Below, piece after piece: positions 1 through 7,467 of a stretch of 64,000 nucleotides of DNA. Below the pieces are notes generated by a model. The model was given only the letters and a program-made list of their open reading frames with translations, did no database searches and was not told the origin of the DNA. Position 1 is the stretch's first letter. Every line of letters starts with the position of its first letter. The stretch is from Paenibacillus chitinolyticus NBRC 15660 (GTDB taxonomy: Bacteria; Bacillota; Bacilli; Paenibacillales; NBRC-103111): NCBI RefSeq assembly GCF_000739915.1, contig NZ_BBJT01000001.1:1-64000 (forward strand), in the 5' to 3' direction. The position numbers were made by a program, and so were the translations under genes.

Positions 1-49
1 GCCGGGCTCTGTGGTTTTTTTGCCGAAAATTCCGGACTCCTGCGGCACT

Positions 50-77
50 ATGAAAACAATTGTAAAGGTTTCGTAAA
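50..77 (-). promoter_or_regulatory. PhoP-box-like triple repeat upstream of the nucleotidase
   Basis: Read on the minus strand, TTTACG (72-77), TTTACA (61-66) and TTTCAT (50-55) occur at exact 11-base intervals. Bacillus PhoP boxes are TTAACA/TTTACA-like hexamers repeated about every 11 bp, and secreted phosphatases and nucleotidases are typical Pho targets. A TAAAAT -10-like element lies at about 110. That phosphate controls the gene is inference. Confidence 0.35.
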
Positions 78-230
78 TAAAATCATATTCAAATCACCGC
101 TTCTGTTGTAAAATCGGAATTATGTTTCAAAAAGGCAGCAAATTTTGGCATAGCCTTTTGCGGGAAGCAGAGGCTGTTTCTAAATCGGAAGCGGCCGCCA
201 ACTTTACCACCACCAAAGGGGAGAGTCATC

Positions 231-2525
231 ATGAAGGCAAAGAAAGCAGTGAGTCTGACTGTATCCGCTATGCTGTTATTCGGAACCGTTTTCACAAGCG
301 GGCGGGCTGCGGCGGAAACGGCTGAACCGGCTAAACCGGCCAAAGCCGACACGGAGATTTCCATTCTGGGAACCTCGGACATTCACGGACGTTTTATGCC
401 GTGGGATTATGCGCTGGACGGGCCTAACACGAACGGAAGTCTGACCCAGCTTTTCACCATGATCAAAAAAGTGCGGCAGGAGAATCCGAACACGGTTCTC
501 GTGGATGCCGGGGACATGATTCAGGACAACTCCGCGGAGCTGTTCAACGACCAGCCGAAGTCTCCTATGATGGTCGCGATGAACGAAATGAATTACGATG
601 CCTGGGTCATGGGCAACCATGAATTTAATTTCGGGCTGGACGTTTTCAAAAAGATTACTTCGCAATACAAAGGGCAGATGCTCGGCGGCAATATTTACAA
701 AGACAACGGGGATAGATTCCTTCCTGCGTATACCATTATCGAAAAAGCGGGCGTGAAAATCGGTATTATCGGAATGGACACCCCTATGACAGCCGAGTTT
801 GAGAAGGGAACCGACCACCTGGACGGAATTCAGTTCAAAAATCCGGTGGATGAGACGAAAAAAGCCGTAAAAGAGCTGGAAGGCAAAGTCGACGTGATGA
901 TCGGCCTCATGCACATGGGGATCGAGAACGAGAACGGCGTGCCGGGAACCGGTGTCGCGGACGTCGCCAATGCGAATCCGGAGCTGGCCGCGATTTTCGC
1001 GGGACATATGCACAAGCTGGTCAAATCGGAGACCATTAACGGCGTTCTTATCGCCGAACCGGACAAGTACGGTACACATGTTTCCCGGATCGACCTGACC
1101 TTCACGGAGAAGGACGGGAAAATGGTCCTTAAGGACAAGAAAGCGGCCGCTCTCCCTGTCAAAGACGCAAGCGGAGTTACAGCCGTTTCTGATCCCGAGC
1201 TGGAAAAAACGCTGAAACCGTTTCACGACTTTGCGCGGGCGGACGCCAATATCGAAGTGGCCCAATTGAAAGGTATGAACCTCGTTCCGAAGAACGAGAT
1301 TGAAGGCATTCCGAGCGTACAAATCCAGGAGACACCTTTATCGGACTTTTTCAGTGAAGTGATGCTTCATTACAGCAAGGCCGACGTAGTCGCGCACCAG
1401 ATCGACAACGACAAGGCGCGTCTGGATATCGGGCCGATCAAGAAGAAAGATATCGCGTACAACTACCAGTTCGCCCTCGGCGAAATTACAGTCTATAAAG
1501 TAACGGGCAAAGATGTAAAGGATTATATGGAATGGGCGGTAGGGTATTTCAATTCCACTCGTCCGGGCGACGTGACCGTCAGCTTTGACAAAAAACGGCG
1601 CGCGTCCAAATACAGTACGAACGATTTCTTCGGCGGGGTCAAGTATGACATTGATTTGACGAAGCCTTACGGCAGCCGCATTACGAATCTGCGTAAAATG
1701 GACGGCACTGCCATCCGGCCGGAAGACAGCTTGAAGCTGGGCATGAACGCTTACCGGATGGACGCGCTGAAAGCGAAGGGCGGCGCTCTGGAAGGCCGCA
1801 GCTTCGAGCAGCTCTGGTCGTCGAAAGACGCGACCGCCTTCGGTGAGATGGGCGGAACGATCCGCAGCCGCGCGATCGCTTACCTGAAAGAAGTGAAGAA
1901 CGGGGTTTACGAGCCGCAAGTCCAGAACAACTGGAAAATTCTCGGCGTGGACACGACTTCCCCCGAGCGGGCCGACGTGGTCGAGCTGATCAATTCGGGC
2001 ATCCTGCCGGTACCGAAGACGGAAGACGGCAAGTACACAAACGTCGAGTCCATCAATATCCTGGACGCCGTCACGAAAGAAGAAGTCGCCGCTCTTGCCG
2101 GAAAAGCCAAGGTGGACGTAAGCCTGTTCGACGGCGTTCAAACCAAAGGCGAATTTTACCGCAAGCTGAACGCGGCGGTTAAAGCGGCCGGAAACGGCAG
2201 CGGAGAACCGACCGCACCTGAGCCGAAACCAAAACCAGAACCGAAGCCAGAACCAAAGCCGGAACCAAAGCCAGAACCAAAACCAGAACCAAAACCAGAA
2301 CCAAAACCGGAACCAAAACCGCAACCGGCTGTTAAGAAGCAGGCGCAAGTGACGTCCTACTTCCTGAATGTGCGGACAAAAGCTTCCGCGACCGCGAAAA
2401 TTATTACCGCCGTACCGAAAGGGACGATTCTGGAAGTGCTCGGCACCAGCTACGGCTGGGTGAAAGTATCCTATAAAGGAAGCATCGCTTACGTTTACGG
2501 CGAGTATGTGAAGATGCTCCCGTAA
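231..2525 (+). CDS. Secreted 5'-nucleotidase / 2',3'-cyclic phosphodiesterase with C-terminal SH3 domain
   Basis: A 764-residue exported metallophosphoesterase. A Sec signal peptide (about residues 1-28, ending near GRAAAE) precedes the calcineurin-like domain, which shows the metal-binding motifs TSDIHGR, DAGDMIQDN, MGNHEF and AGHMHK. The 5'-nucleotidase C-terminal domain follows (about 360-550). A Lys-Pro-Glu-Pro linker then leads to a bacterial SH3 domain (last about 60 residues) that probably binds the cell wall. The family removes phosphate from extracellular nucleotides for phosphate and nucleoside salvage. The start is set by GGGGAG 11 bases upstream. It is monocistronic, ended by the hairpin at 2533. 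The 11-bp repeat upstream suggests phosphate control. The exact substrate cannot be read from sequence. Confidence 0.93.
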   Translation: MKAKKAVSLTVSAMLLFGTVFTSGRAAAETAEPAKPAKADTEISILGTSDIHGRFMPWDYALDGPNTNGSLTQLFTMIKKVRQENPNTVLVDAGDMIQDNSAELFNDQPKSPMMVAMNEMNYDAWVMGNHEFNFGLDVFKKITSQYKGQMLGGNIYKDNGDRFLPAYTIIEKAGVKIGIIGMDTPMTAEFEKGTDHLDGIQFKNPVDETKKAVKELEGKVDVMIGLMHMGIENENGVPGTGVADVANANPELAAIFAGHMHKLVKSETINGVLIAEPDKYGTHVSRIDLTFTEKDGKMVLKDKKAAALPVKDASGVTAVSDPELEKTLKPFHDFARADANIEVAQLKGMNLVPKNEIEGIPSVQIQETPLSDFFSEVMLHYSKADVVAHQIDNDKARLDIGPIKKKDIAYNYQFALGEITVYKVTGKDVKDYMEWAVGYFNSTRPGDVTVSFDKKRRASKYSTNDFFGGVKYDIDLTKPYGSRITNLRKMDGTAIRPEDSLKLGMNAYRMDALKAKGGALEGRSFEQLWSSKDATAFGEMGGTIRSRAIAYLKEVKNGVYEPQVQNNWKILGVDTTSPERADVVELINSGILPVPKTEDGKYTNVESINILDAVTKEEVAALAGKAKVDVSLFDGVQTKGEFYRKLNAAVKAAGNGSGEPTAPEPKPKPEPKPEPKPEPKPEPKPEPKPEPKPEPKPQPAVKKQAQVTSYFLNVRTKASATAKIITAVPKGTILEVLGTSYGWVKVSYKGSIAYVYGEYVKMLP
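2215..2327 (+). repeat. Tandem Lys-Pro-Glu-Pro coding repeat
   Basis: About nine copies of a 12-base unit (CCGAAACCAGAA-like) encode a KPEP linker between the nucleotidase catalytic part and the SH3 domain. Such charged Pro-rich linkers span the wall, and copy number is likely to vary between strains. Confidence 0.85.
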
Positions 2526-2532
2526 CGAAAGC

Positions 2533-2566
2533 AGCAGTCCGGCCTCGGGGCCGGGCTGCTTTTTTA
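2533..2566 (+). terminator. Rho-independent terminator of the nucleotidase gene
   Basis: AGCAGTCCGGCC pairs with GGCCGGGCTGCT around a short loop and is followed by a T run, a few bases after the stop codon. Confidence 0.9.
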
Positions 2567-2592
2567 TTTGCGGCCTGCTTTGCGTTCTGCGC

Positions 2593-2624
2593 TTGGACTT
2601 AGAGTTCACTCTAGTCCGTACACT
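2593..2624 (+). promoter_or_regulatory. MerR-type promoter with no intact gene behind it
   Basis: TTGGAC (2593) and TACACT (2619) are separated by 20 bases that hold the dyad GACTTAGAGT / ACTCTAGTC. The over-long spacer with an inverted repeat inside is the hallmark of MerR-family activated promoters (SoxR and YfmP-like sites are similar). No credible gene starts downstream. Confidence 0.55.
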
Positions 2625-2976
2625 TACCTTCATAAATCTGTTCGGAGTTCGCCGACATATCCTTTTACGCAAGGACGCGGCGGGGCTAATTGACGGAGCA
2701 GGACCGGACGTGCAACAATTTTCGGTAGGAGATTCTGCCGCGGCCCGTTCGGAGATGGATAAGGAAGTAAACCTGAAGCGGCGGGGCAAGCTGTCGGAAG
2801 AACATAACGAACAGTGGAAAAGAAGATAAGCGGGATGGAAGTGGTCAAAAGCGCCGCATTCGACAAACGAACATACTACCGGGCCATACCGGACGGAATC
2901 AAGGGCAGCGGCCAACCACGATCCGCCCACCCGCCCGGAACGAATAACGGTTGGTCCGCCAACCATCTTGTTTTTT
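2625..2976 (+). other. Gene-less interval ending in a terminator-like hairpin
   Basis: No reading frame here resembles a known family. A 78-codon frame at 2593-2829 starts inside the MerR-type promoter and has no ribosome binding site. The interval ends with GGTTGG-TCCG-CCAACC (2949-2964) followed by TTGTTTTTT, an intrinsic terminator. A promoter and a terminator bracketing about 320 bases of non-coding DNA suggest a decayed or deleted transcription unit. Confidence 0.4.
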
Positions 2977-3032
2977 GACCGATATCGGCAAGAAAGTGTA
3001 ACAGCCACTACAAGAAAAAGGAGCGAATGCCC

Positions 3033-4175
3033 TTGAAAATCGTCATTGCGCCGGATTCCTATAAAGGCAGCCTATCCGCCAAGGAAGCGGGGCTTGCCAT
3101 CGAGAGAGGCGTTCTCGGGGCAGGCATCGGGAACTTCACGACCTCGGTTATTCCGATGGCGGACGGCGGCGAAGGGACCCTGGAATGTCTCATGGAATCT
3201 ACTAAAGGCCGGATGGTTCGCGCCGTCGTGAAGGACCCGCTGGGCAGGGACATATCTGCCGTCTTCGGCATTCTCGGTGACGGCAGGACCGGGATCATCG
3301 AGATGGCCAAGTCGTCGGGACTGTATTTGCTGGAAGAATCCGAACGGAACCCGCTGCTGACGTCCACTTACGGATTCGGGCAGTTGATAGCGGCTGCGCT
3401 GGATGAAGGGTGCCGCCATTTTATACTCGGCTTGGGCGGAAGCGCCACGAACGACGGGGGAGCGGGGATGCTCCAGGCCTTGGGTGTGGAGCTGCGCGAC
3501 AGCGGAGGCAGACCTCTCCCGGCCGGGGCAGGCGGAGGGGCGCTGGGCGAGGTCGCCGGTATTACGGCGAACGGCCTCGACAGGCGGCTGGCCGACTGCA
3601 CCTTTACGCTGGCGTGCGACGTGACCAACCCCTTCACGGGTCCTCGCGGCGCATCCGCCGTTTTCGGGCCCCAGAAGGGAGCGGCGCCGGACATGGTCGA
3701 CCGGCTGGAGAGCAACCTTGCCCGCTTTGCTGATGTGATCCGGGATTGTACGGGCACCGCCCTGCACAGGCTACCCGGAACGGGAGCGGCGGGCGGTTTG
3801 GCCGGCGGCATTCTCGCTTTCTTGAATGCCAAGCTGGAACCGGGCTTCTCGATCGTCTCCGCGGTTACGGGACTGGAGGCGGCGATCAAGGGAGCCGACC
3901 TAGTCCTTACCGGAGAAGGCCGCACAGATGCCCAGACGGCAGGGGGCAAGACGCCGGCCGGAGTAGCCGGACTGGCCGCGAGGCACGGCGTGCCGGCCGT
4001 GGTGCTGGCCGGGTCCGTCGGCGATGGGATCGAGGAACTTTACGGGCAGGGAGTCACGGCCGTGTTCAGCATCGTAAACGGACCGATGTCCCTCGAAGAG
4101 GCGATGCGCCGCACTCCGGAGCTGCTGGAACAGACGGCCGCGCAGGTTATGCGCATTTTCGCCGTCAGGAAGTGA
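3033..4175 (+). CDS. glxK: Glycerate 2-kinase (GlxK/GarK family)
   Basis: About 380 residues, the usual family length. It phosphorylates D-glycerate with ATP to 2-phosphoglycerate, feeding glyoxylate/glycerate carbon into glycolysis. Visible signatures are APDSYKGSLSA at the N-terminus, MADGGEGT, GLGGSATNDGGAGM (about 135-148), GAAGGLAGG and TGEGRTDAQT (about 290). The TTG at 3033 is preferred to the ATG at 3027 because AAGGAG (3018-3023) is only 3 bases from the ATG but 9 from the TTG. It converges on and overlaps the LysR gene by 11 bases. No terminator separates the two. Confidence 0.92.
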   Translation: MKIVIAPDSYKGSLSAKEAGLAIERGVLGAGIGNFTTSVIPMADGGEGTLECLMESTKGRMVRAVVKDPLGRDISAVFGILGDGRTGIIEMAKSSGLYLLEESERNPLLTSTYGFGQLIAAALDEGCRHFILGLGGSATNDGGAGMLQALGVELRDSGGRPLPAGAGGGALGEVAGITANGLDRRLADCTFTLACDVTNPFTGPRGASAVFGPQKGAAPDMVDRLESNLARFADVIRDCTGTALHRLPGTGAAGGLAGGILAFLNAKLEPGFSIVSAVTGLEAAIKGADLVLTGEGRTDAQTAGGKTPAGVAGLAARHGVPAVVLAGSVGDGIEELYGQGVTAVFSIVNGPMSLEEAMRRTPELLEQTAAQVMRIFAVRK

Positions 4176-5115
4176 GCGGTTCTTCTTCCGGCTTCGCGTC
4201 GGGATTGTGCTCGGGAGCCGTCTCACCGGCATGGAATACTTTCCGTGTCAGTTCGATAAAAGCCAGCAGGGGCGGCGTCATCCATTTATCTTTGTGCCAG
4301 GCGATTTGGGTGAACAACGCGTCCTCGGGCGCTTCCCAAGCCAGCTCGGCCAGCTTCCCTTCACGCAGGTCGGCGGCTACAACCATGCCGGGCAGAAAGG
4401 CGATTCCGAGGCCGGACATAACACACTGCTTGATGGCTTCGATGCTTGCAAACTCGAATTTGTTTAGCGGATAGACGGAAACGGAGGCGAAGGTCCGCTC
4501 TAGGATTGTCCGGTAGGAACATCCGGCTTCCGTCAACAGGAACGTTTCGTGTTCCAGATCCTTCGGCGACAGATTCTTCGCGTCCGCGAGCGGATGATCG
4601 GGCGAGGCGACGATTTTGAGCTCCTCCCGGATCAGCGTTTCGATATGCAGTGCATCACGCGGCTTGCAGCTGTCCATGATAAAGGCGATATCAAGAACGC
4701 CTTCCAGCAGCTGCTCCCTGGCATGAGCATCCGAATTCGAGGGCCGGAACACGAGCTTCACATTCGGAAACCGGGCTTTAAATTCTTTGAGCAAAGCGGG
4801 AAGACGGTACGTGCACTGGCTTTCCTGGGCGCCTATCACAAGCGTTCCGGTCTGTTCTTCGTCCCCGCGGACGACCTGTTTGGCCTCTTCCGTCAGGGTA
4901 ATGATTTTGTCGGCGTACAATTTAAATTGGCGCCCCGCTTCCGTTAAAACGAGCCGTTTGCCGAGCCGTTCGAACAAGGGGGCTCCAAGCTCGGATTCCA
5001 GCGCTTTGATTTGAGCGGTCACACTGGATTGGGCAAAATTAAGCATCCGGGCCGTCTGGGTAAAATTCAGGTTTTCGGCGGCGGTTTTAAACGTCAGAAG
5101 TTGTTTGGTTTCCAT
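4165..5115 (-). CDS. LysR-family transcriptional regulator
   Basis: 316 residues with an N-terminal winged helix (FTQTARMLNFAQSSVTAQIK) and a periplasmic-binding-like effector domain (about 90-295), the normal LysR size. It is divergent from the flavin-reductase-like gene at 5328 across about 210 bases. LysR proteins usually control such a divergent neighbour, so it probably senses a quinone, electrophile or redox signal; that is inference. The last codons overlap the 3' end of the glycerate kinase gene. Confidence 0.9.
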   Translation of the reverse strand: METKQLLTFKTAAENLNFTQTARMLNFAQSSVTAQIKALESELGAPLFERLGKRLVLTEAGRQFKLYADKIITLTEEAKQVVRGDEEQTGTLVIGAQESQCTYRLPALLKEFKARFPNVKLVFRPSNSDAHAREQLLEGVLDIAFIMDSCKPRDALHIETLIREELKIVASPDHPLADAKNLSPKDLEHETFLLTEAGCSYRTILERTFASVSVYPLNKFEFASIEAIKQCVMSGLGIAFLPGMVVAADLREGKLAELAWEAPEDALFTQIAWHKDKWMTPPLLAFIELTRKVFHAGETAPEHNPDAKPEEEPLTS

Positions 5116-5327
5116 CGCTGCTTCACTCTTTCATCGAAAAAAATGATTGATGACATCGAAATAATCGTCTTTGGTGATCGTTCTCTTTATTGTAAAATGA
5201 GAGGGTAATGTCCGGCAAGAGTTGAAACACCGGAACAAATCGCTAAATGAAGAAAAGAGGCATCCCGCGCTCGCACTGCGGACGGGCACGAGCCTGCCGA
5301 CTATCGAACCGAGGAGTGAACGCAACC

Positions 5328-5876
5328 ATGTCAATCGCAGTCATTTACGGGGGAACGCGTCCCGATGGAAATACGGAGCAGCTGACGGAGGAAGCCGTCA
5401 AAGGTCTGACAGTCGACCGGATTCATCTCAACACGTACACAATCCGGGCGATTATCGACGGACGTCATGCGGAAGAGGGATTTCCGGAGATGAACGACGA
5501 TTACAAAGAAGTGATCGACCGGGTACTTGCCGCGGACGTTCTTATTTTTGCGACACCGGTGTACTGGTACAGCATGTCGGGAATCATGAAAAACTTCGTG
5601 GACCGCTGGTCGCAGATGATGAGGGACGGGGACTACCCGGATTTCAAAAAAACGATGGCCGCCAAAAAGGCCTACGTCATCGCCGTCGGAGGCGATCTGC
5701 CGGAAATCAAGGGTCTGCCGATGATCCAGCAGTTTCAGTATATTTTCGACTTTATGGGCATCCGTTTCGAGGGCTACATCCTAGGCAAGGGGAATAAACC
5801 CGGCGATGTCCTGCAGGACGCGGAAGGAATGTTTGCGGCGGAGCGGCTCAGAAACAAGCTTGCGGCGCTTAACTAA
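5328..5876 (+). CDS. NAD(P)H-dependent FMN reductase / flavodoxin-like oxidoreductase
   Basis: 182 residues, a flavodoxin-fold enzyme of the NADPH-dependent FMN reductase family. The FMN-phosphate loop reads YGGTRPDGNTEQ near the N-terminus, and TPVYWYSMSG with KNFVDRW (about 75-100) is the typical flavin-binding segment. Such enzymes reduce quinones, azo dyes or flavins in the cytoplasm. The start at 5328 is chosen for GAGGAG at 5311-5316; an upstream in-frame ATG at 5247 would add 27 unlikely residues. It is divergent from the LysR gene, its probable regulator. Confidence 0.85.
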   Translation: MSIAVIYGGTRPDGNTEQLTEEAVKGLTVDRIHLNTYTIRAIIDGRHAEEGFPEMNDDYKEVIDRVLAADVLIFATPVYWYSMSGIMKNFVDRWSQMMRDGDYPDFKKTMAAKKAYVIAVGGDLPEIKGLPMIQQFQYIFDFMGIRFEGYILGKGNKPGDVLQDAEGMFAAERLRNKLAALN

Positions 5877-5955
5877 GAAGCGGTACGCCAGCAAGGCGCA
5901 GTCCGGGGAACGCAGGCAGGAAGCCGGTCCGGAAAAGCGCCGAAGCTGGATGCGG

Positions 5956-6001
5956 CACGAAAAACCGATATGCTCTGTTGCGGGCATACCGGTTTTTCGT
6001 G
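5956..6001. terminator. Bidirectional terminator between convergent genes
   Basis: CACGAAAAACCG-ATATGC and GCAT-ACCGGTTTTTCGTG form an 18-bp near-perfect stem with T runs on both strands, between the oxidoreductase and nat. The rest of this 320-base gap holds only a second hairpin at 6059. Confidence 0.8.
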
Positions 6002-6051
6002 TTCCGGGCGCTGCTGCCGATCGAAAGAAATCGCGGCTGCGGCAAACGCCG

Positions 6052-6081
6052 GAAAAACGGTGTCCGCTTTATGCGGACACC
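6052..6081 (-). terminator. Terminator of nat
   Basis: GGTGTCCGC and GCGGACACC form a perfect 9-bp stem. On the minus strand it is followed by GTTTTTCC, so it ends transcripts coming from nat. Confidence 0.7.
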
Positions 6082-6198
6082 CGGCATCTTCAGTATTGAA
6101 ACGCCGCAGTAAACTTGTTAGGCCGGAGTATCGTGCCGCTGCCGTAAGCAGCGCCGGAAGCCGGTCAGCCCTACGCGCGCGTACCGGCTTTACGTCTT

Positions 6199-6951
6199 TC
6201 AGACGAACAGGCCCAAACGGCTGTTAAGCGTCTTTTCCAGCTCCTCCGGGGCCAGGGGCTGTCTGCTTTTGACGTCTCCGTCCGTCTCGATCAACTGGTC
6301 GCCCGAAATCGTCACCCGTCCCGTCGCGGTCGCTTTCGTCGCAAGCAGCTTCTGCGTAAAATGGGACTCGGGCGACGTTTGGTTGAACGTGCACGCTTCG
6401 GCAAAGCTCCCGAGGGAGCGGGGCGCCGCCGAGAAGCGGTACAGCGCGTTCCAGTCCCCGTCCTCGCCGGCCCTCTGGAGATCGTACAGACCGTCCGCTT
6501 CCGGCACTTTCGCGGCCCGGTAAACGCCGCTTACATCCTCCACCGGTGTCCCGTCCAGCGGAACAGGCGAGCGGGCGGAGTCGCCGAAGCCGACGTCGAC
6601 CAGATAGGACCGGTCCAGTTCGGCCAGGATGGTCGCATGGCTTTCCGGCATCCCCCACGTTCCGTCCGGCTTGGCGACGGTAGCCGCAATGAGGCGCACT
6701 GAGAAACCAAGCTCCTTGAGGAGTGTGCTGAAAAGCCCGTTGAGTTCGTAGCAGAAGCCTCCGCGGCGGCGCCCGATCACCTTTTCGTAAAAGGAAGCGA
6801 CGTCCAGCGTGATCGGCACTTGACGGATTACGTCCAGATTTTCAAAAGGCACGTGAAGCATATGTCGGAGTTGAAGCTCCGTCAGGGCAGCCAAATCCGG
6901 CTTAGCCGGACGGTTCGTGTCCATTCTTTTCAGATAAGCCTCGACATTCAT
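6199..6951 (-). CDS. nat: Arylamine N-acetyltransferase
   Basis: 250 residues, typical NAT length. The catalytic triad is readable: Cys67 in RRGGFCYELN, His105 in PESHATI and Asp119 in LVDVGFGD. The family moves acetyl from acetyl-CoA to arylamines, hydrazines or hydroxylamines, and some members close or cap ansamycin-type products. AGGTGG lies 8 bases before the ATG. The gene stands alone and ends in the hairpin at 6052. A detoxification role is more likely than biosynthesis because no polyketide genes are nearby. Confidence 0.93.
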   Translation of the reverse strand: MNVEAYLKRMDTNRPAKPDLAALTELQLRHMLHVPFENLDVIRQVPITLDVASFYEKVIGRRRGGFCYELNGLFSTLLKELGFSVRLIAATVAKPDGTWGMPESHATILAELDRSYLVDVGFGDSARSPVPLDGTPVEDVSGVYRAAKVPEADGLYDLQRAGEDGDWNALYRFSAAPRSLGSFAEACTFNQTSPESHFTQKLLATKATATGRVTISGDQLIETDGDVKSRQPLAPEELEKTLNSRLGLFV

Positions 6952-7049
6952 GCAAGCACCACCTCATCAAATAGAAGTCCGATTGATTTTTCTATTCCAG
7001 ACTACCTCCTTATGGAAAGTCATACAAGTGCCGGATGGGAAAACTAGGT

Positions 7050-7083
7050 AAAAAAGGCGGGGGTAATAAAATTACCGACGCCT
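7050..7083 (-). terminator. Terminator-like hairpin in the nat upstream region
   Basis: GGCG-GGGGTAAT and ATTACC-CGCC pair around AAA, and the minus-strand continuation is CCTTTTTTACC. It lies about 100 bases upstream of nat, pointing toward it, so it could attenuate nat or stop antisense transcription from the ileS promoter region. Confidence 0.4.
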
Positions 7084-7106
7084 AAGCGCCGAAAGACAAC
7101 CGCAGG

Positions 7107-7135
7107 TTGACATTTTGCCGAAAATGCTGTAAAAA
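7107..7135 (+). promoter_or_regulatory. Probable sigma-A promoter of the ileS leader
   Basis: A perfect TTGACA (7107-7112) is followed after 17 bases by TAAAAA (7130-7135). It is placed correctly to start the T-box transcript. Confidence 0.5.
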
Positions 7136-7159
7136 TGGAATATCTGAAAATAAACCCGA

Positions 7160-7430
7160 GAAATTCATTGACGAGAACGAGTACGCTGATCCCTTGTTCC
7201 CCAGAGAGTTGGCCGCGCGCTGAAAGCCAATGTACAAGAATGAGCAGAAAATCCTCTCCGAGAAGGAAAGCTGAAGCAGGCCAGTAAGCTGACCCGGGAT
7301 CCCGCCGTTACAAGGGACGCGTATGATCGTACGCAGATGAGGTGCCGCAGAGCTTGAACGAGAAGGCTATGGCGGAACAAGGGTGGTAGCGCGAGATCCA
7401 ATCTCGTCCCTTACGGGGCGGGATTTTTTT
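7160..7430 (+). promoter_or_regulatory. T-box leader of ileS (isoleucine specifier)
   Basis: The leader has the AGAGAG element of stem I (7203-7208), an ATC isoleucine triplet in the expected specifier position after GAGCAGAAA (7251-7253), the T-box GGGTGGTAGCGCG (7381-7393) and the terminator ATCTCGTCCC / GGGGCGGGAT plus seven Ts (7401-7430). Uncharged tRNA-Ile is expected to stabilise the antiterminator and allow ileS expression. The T-box core shows TAGCGCG where TACCGCG is more usual. Confidence 0.92.
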
Positions 7431-7467
7431 GTTGTCTTCAGAACGAAGCCGGAAAGGATGACGGAAC

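Noticed and set aside
2215-2327. CRISPR-like array
   Set aside because: Units are contiguous 12-mers in frame coding for KPEP, with no spacers.
2593-2829. 78-codon frame after the nucleotidase
   Set aside because: It starts inside the MerR-type promoter, lacks a ribosome site and resembles no protein.
276-3008. Long minus-strand open frames across the nucleotidase gene and downstream
   Set aside because: Composition is Arg/Phe/Trp-rich and repetitive opposite the KPEP repeat, typical of shadow frames.
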